Below the pieces are notes generated by a model. That model was not told the origin of the DNA, made no database searches, and saw only the letters and a list, made by a program, of their open reading frames with translations. From the NCBI GenBank assembly GCA_031277095.1, contig JAISLU010000079.1, positions 1 to 62,481 of the forward strand: 62,481 nt of DNA. The letters run 5' to 3'. Origin of the DNA: Synergistaceae bacterium. Its GTDB lineage: Bacteria > Synergistota > Synergistia > Synergistales > Aminobacteriaceae. The number at the start of each line of letters is the position of its first letter. The first letter of the stretch is position 1. Below, one piece after another: positions 23,285 to 32,159 of the stretch. Position numbers and translations under genes: made by a program.

Positions 23285-25183
23285 TCAAATATTGCCCACT
23301 GTAATGCTTTGAATTTTTCCGCTTTTCATCGTGACGGACATTCCCTGGTTGCCGCTTTCGATGTAACGAAGCTGCCCCGACTTGTAGTCCGAGGGATAAC
23401 CTACATTTTTGTAAAGCTGTTCCTCAGGGATACCGACAGCTACGCCGTTCAGCAGGATATGTTTTGCCGAATTGAGGTGCAGTCGGACAATCTCGTTTTC
23501 TCCTCTGAAGTTGACCGTCAGCCCCGGCCAGGTCAGGGTCGTGGCCGTCTGCCTCGTGGGCTGGCCCAGTTGGCTCGTCAGCTCCTCTTTGCTCGCGCCG
23601 AAGGTCTTCAGGAGCTTGGCCGTGTAACTTTCGGGGAAGGTGGACGAGCGCCCGTCCAGGGGCTGGAGGTACTGCCCGTAAATCCATCCCTCCCGGCCGC
23701 CTGTGCGTATCTGAAACCACGGCCCCGAGAGGTTTCCGGACACGCCCTCCCACCGATCGAGAAGGTCCACCCTCGTGTCCGCGTTCAGTTTTGTAATGGC
23801 CGCCCCGGAAATCGAGTGGTTTGGACGCACGTTGACGTTGGATCCTATGACGACGCCCCGGGCGGGGGAGGCGATACTGATGTTCGGCAGCCCCTCCTCC
23901 ACGACGGGTTCTGGATCGGGAAAAGCGCGAAAATCTTGAGACGTCGCCTTGGGATCTATGGGAAGAGGAACGGGCAATTCATCCTCCCGAACTTTGGAAG
24001 ATCCCAGCAAAAACCAAGCCGCGCCTCCGATTGCGAAAAGCAGAATCAGCGGCGCCAAGATACGGCGCACCAAGGAGTGACGTCTCCGCTTACGGCGGCG
24101 GGTGTAATTCGAAAACTCCTGGTACGAATCGTCGGGATTGATCAGCAGGTGGTGTTTGGTGACGGACTCGCGATTTTCCATCGCCGGCTTGACGAAAACC
24201 CGATGGGGAACAGACGGAGGAAATTCCTCCTCCTCGGGGTTTTCCTCGTCCCGCGCACCATCGGTGGGAAAGATCGACTGAAACTCCTTGAAGCGCGACG
24301 CGTTTTCCTGCGGCAAATCTTCTGGGCGAAGAACTTCGTCTTGACGAAGGGCTTCATCTTGACGAAGAACTTCGTCTTGACGGGACCCCTCGTCTCCCAC
24401 GGACAGAATCACGGAAGACGAATCGTAGCCCGCAGCTTTGGAATCCGTTTTTATCGAAGAAGAGGAAGTGTGCAGGGGGCTTCCGCAGGTGTAGCAGAAT
24501 TTATGATCGATGCCGACGCTGGCTCCGCAGGCCGGGCACACTTTGGAGGAGCGGGCTCTCAGCCGCTCGTTCAACTTGGAGAAGCCCTCGTCGTCTCTGT
24601 TTTCACTTCTGTTTTCACTTCTGTTTTCTTTCCTGCTTTCATTTCTAATACCGAACGGCGCGAAACGCTCTCTCTTTTTACCGTAGGAAAAGGCCTTCAA
24701 ATGTTTGTTTTTAAACCTATCCTCGGGAAAATCTTTCTCTTCGTCGTCCTCGTCGTCATTATCTTCGTCGTATTCATCTTCTTCGTCGCTTTCATCGTCG
24801 TCGTATTCCCCGTCCTCGTAATCTTCTTCGTCCTCCTCTTCGTCGTCATACCCGGAAGAGTTGTGAAGGAAAAAGGCCAATATCCCCCCCACCAAGTAGA
24901 TCCCTCCGTAGTAGCGGGTGTAGGGGTGGGCAAAAAAGCAGAGCAGCGCGGAGACGACAAGGAAAAATCCTCCGCTGCGACGCCGATTGAAAGCCAGCAC
25001 TCCTCCTACCAGGGCGAAGATGGCCGCGGCCCCCAAGAGGGCGAAGGTGACCCACGTGAAAGCGTCCCCCGAGGTTTCCACCGGAAACCCGGCGCTCCCT
25101 GAAGAAATCCATATCTCGAATACACCATGAATCAGCGACATGATAGCCGCGCCAAGTGACAAAGCCAGCACTATCCAACGCAT
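23285..25183 (-). CDS. Membrane protein with acidic linker, zinc ribbon and C-terminal SH3 domain
   Basis: A 632-residue protein of unknown role. Order of parts: three N-terminal membrane segments (about 1-107), an extremely acidic stretch (about 112-155, nearly all Asp/Glu), basic SENRSENR repeats, a zinc ribbon (CPACG...CYTCG), a coding repeat RQDEVLRQDEALRQDEVLR, a membrane segment (ILAPLILLFAIGGAAWFLLG), then a bacterial SH3 domain (VIGSNVNVRPN...GPWFQIRTGGREGWIYGQYL) and a C-terminal alpha/beta region (ESYTAKLLKTFGASKEEL...). The SH3 part probably faces the periplasm and may bind cell wall; the zinc ribbon is cytosolic. ATG at 25183 has GGAGG about eight bases upstream. It is transcribed alone. 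Confidence 0.65.
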   Translation of the reverse strand: MRWIVLALSLGAAIMSLIHGVFEIWISSGSAGFPVETSGDAFTWVTFALLGAAAIFALVGGVLAFNRRRSGGFFLVVSALLCFFAHPYTRYYGGIYLVGGILAFFLHNSSGYDDEEEDEEDYEDGEYDDDESDEEDEYDEDNDDEDDEEKDFPEDRFKNKHLKAFSYGKKRERFAPFGIRNESRKENRSENRSENRDDEGFSKLNERLRARSSKVCPACGASVGIDHKFCYTCGSPLHTSSSSIKTDSKAAGYDSSSVILSVGDEGSRQDEVLRQDEALRQDEVLRPEDLPQENASRFKEFQSIFPTDGARDEENPEEEEFPPSVPHRVFVKPAMENRESVTKHHLLINPDDSYQEFSNYTRRRKRRRHSLVRRILAPLILLFAIGGAAWFLLGSSKVREDELPVPLPIDPKATSQDFRAFPDPEPVVEEGLPNISIASPARGVVIGSNVNVRPNHSISGAAITKLNADTRVDLLDRWEGVSGNLSGPWFQIRTGGREGWIYGQYLQPLDGRSSTFPESYTAKLLKTFGASKEELTSQLGQPTRQTATTLTWPGLTVNFRGENEIVRLHLNSAKHILLNGVAVGIPEEQLYKNVGYPSDYKSGQLRYIESGNQGMSVTMKSGKIQSITVGNI

Positions 25184-25190
25184 TTTTCAT

Positions 25191-25555
25191 TCCTCCGTAC
25201 TAAAGTGTATCCCACCGTCGCCACAGAAAAGCGAACTGTTCGATAAATATCAATGTAATATCTAACAATGAAATATCTAACAATAAAAGATCATACTCAT
25301 AGATTCGAGGTTTGGCAAATACGAATATCTTCGAAATTTGTAAACGTTCAGGCTCAGGGGACGGAGTTCCTTCGCCCAAAAGCAGGCTCACTGGTCATAA
25401 AGCTAAGCGATTCGCACAGCTTCTCTGTCGCTGGCTCTCTGCTTATGGCCCCCCGAGACCCCACTGAACGAAAACCGCTGTCAGATGGGAATCGGATGTG
25501 GGGGGTTTGAAGGGTTAACGAAATCTCAATTTAAATTCAAATTCAAATTCAAATT
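25191..25555. other. 365-base spacer with repeats and a candidate structured RNA
   Basis: No protein gene is visible. It contains a 13-base direct repeat AATATCTAACAAT (25257-25290 region), a G+C-rich block at about 25345-25510 with several inverted repeats, and a TTCAAA-type tandem repeat at 25528-25560. On the minus strand it forms the leader of the SH3-domain gene. Confidence 0.5.
25345..25510 (-). ncRNA. Candidate structured RNA in the leader of the SH3-domain gene
   Basis: Minus-strand reading gives a compact stem CCCA-CTGA...TCAG-TGGG (about 25451-25482) with a GGTTTTCG-like loop, flanked by complementary C-rich and G-rich runs (ACCCCCCAC with GTGGGGT, 25445-25505). A second inverted set follows (AGCGA...TCGCT, CAG...CTG, about 25408-25435). 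I do not recognise a known riboswitch, SRP RNA, 6S RNA or tmRNA. Strand and function are unknown; it could be an untranslated leader or an independent RNA. Confidence 0.25.
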
Positions 25556-25560
25556 TCAAT
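25528..25560. repeat. ATTCAA hexamer repeat at the tsaC end
   Basis: Four to five copies of AAATTC run directly into the last codons of tsaC, so the C-terminus of that protein is set by repeat sequence. Confidence 0.8.
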
Positions 25561-26521
25561 TCGACGCCCTCCATATTCGGTCCTGCAGCGCGAGGCCTAT
25601 TCCCTGGGACCGGGGCCACTCGACGACGATATGGCGGAGGCCCTCCGCCTCGAAGTGTCTGAATCCGGCGAACATGCCTCGGGCGTAGCTGCTTTCGGAG
25701 TCGAAGAGTACCGTTCGCGCAAAATGCGCCGAGGGCGGAGTCATGCCCATGAACCCCGAGGTGGAGGGGTCGATGGACCGCGGGATTTCCTCTTCCCCGG
25801 GCCTCCATATAGAGACCGGCAGCGCCGGGGCGTAGTGCCTGTACCGCGTTCCCGGCGACCGCTTTCGGGCGTCGTCTCCCGGGCTCTCCAGGGGCTCGCC
25901 GAAAAATTTCTCGAGTTTTTCCGCCGGCGCGCCTCCGGGCCGCAGAAGCAAAACCCCCCGGCCCGTCAGGTCGATGACCGTGGATTCCAGCCCCACATCG
26001 ACGCTGCCGGCGTCCAGCAGAATGTCGATCCGGTCTCCCAGATCGGCCGCCACCGCCTCCGCGTCCGTCGGGCTGGGCCGCCCGCTTCGGTTCGCGCTGG
26101 GCGCCGCCACGGGGCACTGGGCCGCGTCGATGAGGGCCAGGGCCGCAGGATGATCCGGCATACGCAGTGCCACGGTGGAGAGCCCCGCGGTGACCTCCCT
26201 CGGCACGTGGGGCAGCGCCGGAAGCACCAGGGTCAAAGGCCCGGGCCAAAAGGCTTTTATCGTCTCGGCCGCGCGGTCGTCGATTTCCGCCAGAGACCGG
26301 GCCTGTCCGGGCTCCGAAAGGTGCAGTATCAGGGGATTGTCCACCGGGCGTCCCTTGGCCCGGAAAATTTTTTTCACGGCGTCCGGGTTCAGGCCGTTCG
26401 CTCCCAGCCCGTAAACGGTCTCCGTCGGAAACGCCGCCAATCCCCCGTCTCTCAAAATCGAAGCCGCCCGGGCAATGATATTCGGGTCCGGGTTCCAGCG
26501 ATCTATCTTAAAATAAAACAT
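25556..26521 (-). CDS. tsaC: L-threonylcarbamoyladenylate synthase (TsaC/Sua5)
   Basis: Makes threonylcarbamoyl-AMP from threonine, bicarbonate and ATP for the t6A37 modification of ANN-decoding tRNAs. The YrdC domain shows AAFPTETVYGLGANG, KIFRAKGRPVDNPLILHL, FWPGPLTLVLPAL, VALRMPDHPAALALI and PVAAPSANRSGRPSPTDAEAV. The linker RSPGTRYRHYAPALPV and a C-terminal Sua5 domain make this the long (321-residue) form. ATG at 26521 has a GGGGGCG upstream. It follows tgt in the same direction, so two tRNA-modifying enzymes lie side by side. Confidence 0.93.
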   Translation of the reverse strand: MFYFKIDRWNPDPNIIARAASILRDGGLAAFPTETVYGLGANGLNPDAVKKIFRAKGRPVDNPLILHLSEPGQARSLAEIDDRAAETIKAFWPGPLTLVLPALPHVPREVTAGLSTVALRMPDHPAALALIDAAQCPVAAPSANRSGRPSPTDAEAVAADLGDRIDILLDAGSVDVGLESTVIDLTGRGVLLLRPGGAPAEKLEKFFGEPLESPGDDARKRSPGTRYRHYAPALPVSIWRPGEEEIPRSIDPSTSGFMGMTPPSAHFARTVLFDSESSYARGMFAGFRHFEAEGLRHIVVEWPRSQGIGLALQDRIWRASN

Positions 26522-26565
26522 TTTCGACGCCCCCGTTCACATAGAACTGCGCCCTTCGTTCGGTT

Positions 26566-27742
<1,177 letters not shown>

Positions 27743-27747
27743 TCAGA

Positions 27748-28536
27748 TCACGCGCAAAGGGGGCGCCACCCGAAAAGGCGGGCGGCGTTGGCGTCGATGA
27801 TTTTCGTCAAATCGCCGACGGAGATGTTTCTCGATTTCGCGATCTCCTCGTAAACGAAGCGAACGTAGGCCGGTTCGTTGGTTTTGCCTCTGTGGGGTTT
27901 GGGCGTCAGCCAGGGGGAGTCCGTTTCGCAGAAAAGCCGGTTCTCCGGGACGCAGGAGGCAACCTCCCGCAGTTCCTGGTTTTTCGGCCACGTGACGGGC
28001 CCGCCGATGGACAAATAAGCGCCCAGGTCCTTCATGGCGTTCAAGTACTGGAGTCCTCCCGCGTAGCAATGGAAAACCAGCGACATTTCGGCAACGGGAA
28101 ATTCCCCGAGAAGTTTCAGGGCGTCCTCCATCGCGTCCCGAACGTGAATCACCAGGGGTTTGCCTGTCTCCAGAGCCCACTGGGCGTGATGGCGAAAGAC
28201 CTTTTGCTGTACGTCGCGGGGGGAATGATCGTAATAATAGTCGAGCCCCGTCTCCCCGACAGCCACGACCCGGGGGTCCCGGGCCAGTTTCGTCAGGTCC
28301 TCCGGAATACCGTCCGCCACGGTTTTCGATTCGTGGGGATGTACGCCCACCGCGGCGTAAACGCCCTCCCCTTCATAAGCATGGGCCAGCTCCACCGCCT
28401 CGGCGCTGGTCGCCAGATCGCTGCCCACCGCCAGCATGTAACCCACCCCGGCGTCCCGCGCCCGGGAAACCACGGCCGAGACCTCCAACCTCAGCGGGTC
28501 GCAGTTGATGTGGCAGTGCGTGTCGATAAAACGCAA
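27748..28536 (-). CDS. TatD-family metal-dependent hydrolase
   Basis: A 262-residue cytosolic TIM-barrel hydrolase, probably a DNase or D-aminoacyl-tRNA-type nuclease. Metal ligands are visible in FIDTHCHINCD, GVHPHESK, VAVGETGLDYYYDHSP, PLVIHVRDA, FHCYAGG and ETDSPWLTPKPHRGKTNEP. The start is TTG at 28536, with AGGAGGT nine bases upstream; no ATG fits the conserved N-terminus. It lies between ribF and tgt in the same direction. TatD is involved in DNA repair and fragmentation in other bacteria; the role here is inferred from family. Confidence 0.92.
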   Translation of the reverse strand: MRFIDTHCHINCDPLRLEVSAVVSRARDAGVGYMLAVGSDLATSAEAVELAHAYEGEGVYAAVGVHPHESKTVADGIPEDLTKLARDPRVVAVGETGLDYYYDHSPRDVQQKVFRHHAQWALETGKPLVIHVRDAMEDALKLLGEFPVAEMSLVFHCYAGGLQYLNAMKDLGAYLSIGGPVTWPKNQELREVASCVPENRLFCETDSPWLTPKPHRGKTNEPAYVRFVYEEIAKSRNISVGDLTKIIDANAARLFGWRPLCA

Positions 28537-28587
28537 AAGAAAACGACCTCCTTGGGAAATTTTGCGAAATTTTGCGCGAAAATGGAT

Positions 28588-29565
28588 TTAACTTTCCTTC
28601 GGAACGGTATAGCCCAGCAGAGTCAGGGTCTGGACGTAGCCCAGGAGAAACCGGGAGTACCACTCCGGGTGCAGCTCGACGCTGCGACTGAACACCGCCC
28701 GCACTCGTTTCGTATCCGCGTGGATCTGCATGATGAGCTGCTCCGTATTTTTGAACCGCACCTGGGGGCGGAGGCGAGACAGGAAGAACACGGGCAGGCT
28801 CTCCTCGTAAAGGTCTCCATTGTAGTCCAGGATGAAGACCTCGACCTGGACGCCGCCCACGTCGCCGAACGTTGGATTTCCACCCACCGAAAGAGCGCCC
28901 ACCTTCCATTTGCCTCTCACCAGCACGGCCACCGCGTAAACGCCGTCGGCGGGCAGGAGTTTCCAGGAAGGCACGTTCAGATTCGCCGTGGGGAACCCCA
29001 GTTCCTTTCCCCGCCCCAGGCCGTGAACCACCTCGGCCCAGATAAAATAGGGATAGCCCAGCTCTTTGGCGGCCAGTTCGCATTGACCGGATTCCACGTG
29101 TCCCCGGATAACCGAGCTGGATATCTTGCTCCCCAAATAGTTCAGAATATCCACCGATAGGAAGGAAGCGCCTATCTCCCGGCAATATTGCTCCAGAAGG
29201 GCGACGTCCCCCGTGCGGCGATAACCGAAGCGAAAGTCTTGGCCCACCACCACGCCGTTCACCCTGATGTTCTCCCGAAGAAATTCCCAAAAAAGCCGGG
29301 GGGGGAAATGGGCCAGCTCCTCGTCGAATCTCAGGGAGACAATGCGGGGAATGTCCAAGAAAAGGCGAATCAGTTCCCGCTCCCGGGAGGTGAAAAGCGT
29401 GGCGTTTATCGCCTTCATGAAAAGTCCGGGATGGGGATCGAAGGTGACGGCTCCCCATTCCAGATTCAAGGGCAGAGCCAGGGCTTTCGCCCGTTCGAAA
29501 AGAAGCGCGTGCCCCCGATGAAATCCGTCGAAGGCTCCCAGCACGGCAATCACTTCACGCCGCAC
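28588..29565 (-). CDS. ribF: Bifunctional riboflavin kinase / FAD synthetase
   Basis: Phosphorylates riboflavin to FMN and adenylates FMN to FAD. The N-terminal FAD-synthetase domain shows GAFDGFHRGHALLF, TFDPHPG, VVGQDFRFGYRRTGD and SSSVIRG. The C-terminal kinase shows GRGKELGFPTANLNV and GALSVGGNPTFG, then VEVFILDYNGDLYEE. The 325 residues are typical. GTG at 29565 overlaps the end of truB by 11 bases. Additional in-frame GTG codons a few residues on make the exact start uncertain. It is the last member of the rimP-to-ribF part of the run. Confidence 0.94.
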   Translation of the reverse strand: MRREVIAVLGAFDGFHRGHALLFERAKALALPLNLEWGAVTFDPHPGLFMKAINATLFTSRERELIRLFLDIPRIVSLRFDEELAHFPPRLFWEFLRENIRVNGVVVGQDFRFGYRRTGDVALLEQYCREIGASFLSVDILNYLGSKISSSVIRGHVESGQCELAAKELGYPYFIWAEVVHGLGRGKELGFPTANLNVPSWKLLPADGVYAVAVLVRGKWKVGALSVGGNPTFGDVGGVQVEVFILDYNGDLYEESLPVFFLSRLRPQVRFKNTEQLIMQIHADTKRVRAVFSRSVELHPEWYSRFLLGYVQTLTLLGYTVPKES

Positions 29566-30598
29566 CCCGATTCATATGGGGGTCGGGCCCGCCGGGAACG
29601 TCAAGAGGGTCCACAATATTGGTCCTCGGCTTCAGAAATACGGAATAGTTTTCGTATTTATTTCCATTTCCATTTTTATTTTCATTTTTATTTTCTATCG
29701 CGTTATTGACAGCGTTTTTATCATTTTCTTTTTCTATGACGTCTTCTATGACGTCGGCAAAACCGATCATCTTTTTGCCCAGGACGCACAGTCCATGCCG
29801 CAGATCCACCGTCCCCGGAAGGTAACGGCCCGCCTCCGCAGCGGGGACGCGAAGGCCCTTCAGCAAGCGGTCTTCGGCCTCGTCCGTCAGAACGACGCGA
29901 TGGAACCAAGTCCCGATTTCCCGCAGAGAGCGTATCCGCCCCGGATGGACGTTTTCGGGGGTACAGGCGTCCCCCTGGTGAAAGGGGCCCAGGGAAAGGC
30001 GGCACAGTTCCTCCACGTGGGCGCCGCAGCCGAGGATCTCGCCGATATCCCGGACGAGAGCGCGGATGTACGTGCCCTTGCCGCACATCACGGAAATTCT
30101 GGCTCTCTCGCCGGTCAGGGGCGAGCAGCGGATCGCGGAGGTTACCGCGACAGGCCGGGGCAGCAGCCCGGACGTCTGACCCGCGCGGGCTGTTTTATGG
30201 GATGCCGTTCCGTTGACTTTCAGGGCGGATATCTCCGGCGGGCGCTGCATCCGAGTTCCCCAAAGAGAGCAGAGGGCGCGGTCGAAAAGGGACGGGTCCA
30301 CGTAGGACGCGTCTTTGCGAAACACCACTTGCCCCGACGCGTCGCAGGTATCGGTGGAGACCCCCAGTCTGACGGCGGCCTCGTAATGTTTGGGCAATTT
30401 CATGGCGTAGTCCGACAGGCGGGTCGCCGTCCCCAGAAGTATGAGCAAAAGCCCCGACGCCGTGGAGTCCAGAGTGCCGGCATGGCCGACTCGCATACTT
30501 ATATCCAGATTTTTACCCAGAACGCGCTTGACGTGCGCGACGCATTCGGCGCTTCGGAGCCCAACCGGTTTATCGATCAGCAGCAACCCATTCGGCAT
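29555..30598 (-). CDS. truB: tRNA pseudouridine(55) synthase
   Basis: Makes pseudouridine 55 in the T-loop of tRNAs. Signature parts are NGLLLIDKPVGLRSAE, the catalytic HAGTLDSTASGLLLI, SDTCDASG-like and RPPEISALKVNG, and GKGTYIRALVRDIGEILG. After about 290 residues the protein has a low-complexity Asn/Lys/Glu tail (ENKNENKNGNGNKYEN) encoded by an AAAATG-type repeat, absent from usual TruB proteins. ATG at 30598 has GGAG seven bases upstream and lies inside the end of nrnA (29-base overlap). Its stop overlaps ribF. Core activity should be intact. Confidence 0.94.
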   Translation of the reverse strand: MPNGLLLIDKPVGLRSAECVAHVKRVLGKNLDISMRVGHAGTLDSTASGLLLILLGTATRLSDYAMKLPKHYEAAVRLGVSTDTCDASGQVVFRKDASYVDPSLFDRALCSLWGTRMQRPPEISALKVNGTASHKTARAGQTSGLLPRPVAVTSAIRCSPLTGERARISVMCGKGTYIRALVRDIGEILGCGAHVEELCRLSLGPFHQGDACTPENVHPGRIRSLREIGTWFHRVVLTDEAEDRLLKGLRVPAAEAGRYLPGTVDLRHGLCVLGKKMIGFADVIEDVIEKENDKNAVNNAIENKNENKNGNGNKYENYSVFLKPRTNIVDPLDVPGGPDPHMNRGAA

Positions 30599-31616
30599 AG
30601 GCCTTCTCCAGGATTTCACGGACGGCCAGGATAGCCTTGTCCAGGGGCATAGACAAATGGGCCCCCGCCGCGCGGGGATGTCCGCCTCCCCCCAGCATGT
30701 GGGCGACGGAAGCGGCGGTGACGATTCCCTCTTTCGAGCGGAAACTCACCTTGACCTTTTCCTCGTCGTCTTCAGTCAGAAGGACGGCAAAACGAACGCC
30801 CCGGATGAGGAGCATCTGGTTGACCAACATTTCCGTATCCGACGGCAGGGCCCGGGTCAACTTGAAATCCTCCCGGGCCAGCCAGGACATGGAAAATTGT
30901 GAGTGATCCCCCCAGCAGCATACACGCCCCAGGGCCACTCCCCACAGATGCATTCCCTCCAGGGAGCGGTTTTGGTGCATGGAAGAGCTGATTTTCGTGG
31001 GGTCGGCTCCCCGGCCCAGCAAATCCGCGGCCACGTGATGGGTCGTTCGGGTGGTGTTGCTGAAGGTGAAGCCTCCCGTATCGGCCACGATCCCGGTATA
31101 AAGGCATTCGGCGATGGGGGAGGTGACGGTCCAGCCCGCCGCCGTCATAATATGCCACAAAAGCTCCGAGGTGGAGGACACCCCCGAATCGACGCAATTG
31201 AGGGTCCCGAACCGGGAGTTGTCGCCATGATGGTCGATGTTCAACACCACCGTCGACGGCGACCGCTTTTGAAGGCCCTTCACCCCCCGGTCTTCGTTGG
31301 CCGAGTCCAGAAAAATGTAAAGGTCGTCTTCGCTGTCGAAAGAGTACTCCTTCTGGGCCACGTACTTGTCGGTATGGGGCAGAAAGAAATAGGAGGGTGG
31401 GACGGGATCGGGCCCCACCCAGCGAACCCGCTTGTTTAAGAGTACCGTGCCCGCCTCGAAAAGTGCCGTTGCGGTGCCCAGGGCGTCTCCGTCCAGCTTG
31501 AGGTGAGAAAATATGACCCACGAAGGGGCGCTCTCGAGGGTGCGCGCCACCTCCAACAAAAGTTCCGGCGAAACGGACAAGGATAAGGCACGTTCCGCTG
31601 TATTGCCCTCTGTCAT
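30570..31616 (-). CDS. nrnA: DHH-family oligoribonuclease / pAp phosphatase
   Basis: Degrades very short RNA and DNA oligonucleotides and dephosphorylates pAp. DHH motifs are visible: SHLKLDGDALGTA (motif I), FLDSAN (motif II), LNIDHHGDN (motif III) and GIVADTGGFTFSN (motif IV). The DHHA1 domain has RSKEGIVTAASVAHMLGGGGHPRAAG. ATG at 31616 is a best guess: the frame stays open through repeat sequence at the 3' end of rbfA and no strong ribosome site is seen, so an ATG near 31652 is possible. The order rbfA-nrnA-truB is classical. Its 3' end overlaps truB by 29 bases. Confidence 0.9.
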   Translation of the reverse strand: MTEGNTAERALSLSVSPELLLEVARTLESAPSWVIFSHLKLDGDALGTATALFEAGTVLLNKRVRWVGPDPVPPSYFFLPHTDKYVAQKEYSFDSEDDLYIFLDSANEDRGVKGLQKRSPSTVVLNIDHHGDNSRFGTLNCVDSGVSSTSELLWHIMTAAGWTVTSPIAECLYTGIVADTGGFTFSNTTRTTHHVAADLLGRGADPTKISSSMHQNRSLEGMHLWGVALGRVCCWGDHSQFSMSWLAREDFKLTRALPSDTEMLVNQMLLIRGVRFAVLLTEDDEEKVKVSFRSKEGIVTAASVAHMLGGGGHPRAAGAHLSMPLDKAILAVREILEKAYAEWVAADR

Positions 31617-31632
31617 AGAATCCGTTTTTGTT

Positions 31633-32100
31633 TTAGAATCCGCTTTCGTCATCGTCGTTTTCTTCATCTTTATCTTCGTCATCATCGTCATCATCGTCAT
31701 TTTCGTTATCATCGTCATCGTCGCAAATTTCACGTTCGTCGCTTCTGTCGCTTTTCACGTCATCGAGTCCGAGCTTGTGAAGCAGTCCATCGATGCGTTC
31801 TCCGTAGTCCAGGGATCGGTCGATGAGGAACTCGAGAGCCGGGATATGGCGCAATTTCAGGACTTGTCCCAACATCGAGCGCATGGCTCCCTTCACGTTC
31901 TGAAGCTCGGTCAGCACAGATTCGCGGTTCGCGGGATCCAGCGTCGTAAAATACACCCGGGCGAACTCCAGGTCACGGGCACACTCGACCCCCGTCACCA
32001 CGGCGTTTCTGGCGACTTCGTTTTTCACCCGCTGCTCCAGGAGAAGCGATATTTCGCGCTGAAGCTGTTTGTTGATCCTCGCCATACGAAATGTTCCCAA
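31633..32100 (-). CDS. rbfA: Ribosome-binding factor A
   Basis: Binds the 30S subunit and helps mature 16S rRNA, important at low temperature. The KH-like core (residues 1-115) shows RMARINKQLQREISLLLEQRVKN, VTGVECARDLEFARVYFTTL and RHIPALEFLIDRSLDYGERI. The C-terminal 30-odd residues are nearly pure Asp/Glu/Asn, encoded by a GAY-rich repeat and not part of usual RbfA. TTG at 32100 is preferred: GAGGTG lies seven bases upstream and it restores the family's R-x-x-R-I start. TTG at 32106 and ATG at 32085 are alternatives. Confidence 0.92.
   Translation of the reverse strand: MGTFRMARINKQLQREISLLLEQRVKNEVARNAVVTGVECARDLEFARVYFTTLDPANRESVLTELQNVKGAMRSMLGQVLKLRHIPALEFLIDRSLDYGERIDGLLHKLGLDDVKSDRSDEREICDDDDDNENDDDDDDDEDKDEENDDDESGF
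31640..31735. repeat. GAY-rich coding repeat at the rbfA 3' end
   Basis: A block of TCGTCAT/CATCGTC units, about a dozen copies, encodes the acidic tail of RbfA on the minus strand. In another frame it reads as runs of Met-Thr, which blurs the start of nrnA. Copy number is likely to vary between strains. Confidence 0.75.
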
Positions 32101-32159
32101 ATCCAATCACCTCTTGCCGCGAAGCCGTTCGCAGAAATTCCTGCTTTACACCCGCAGAG

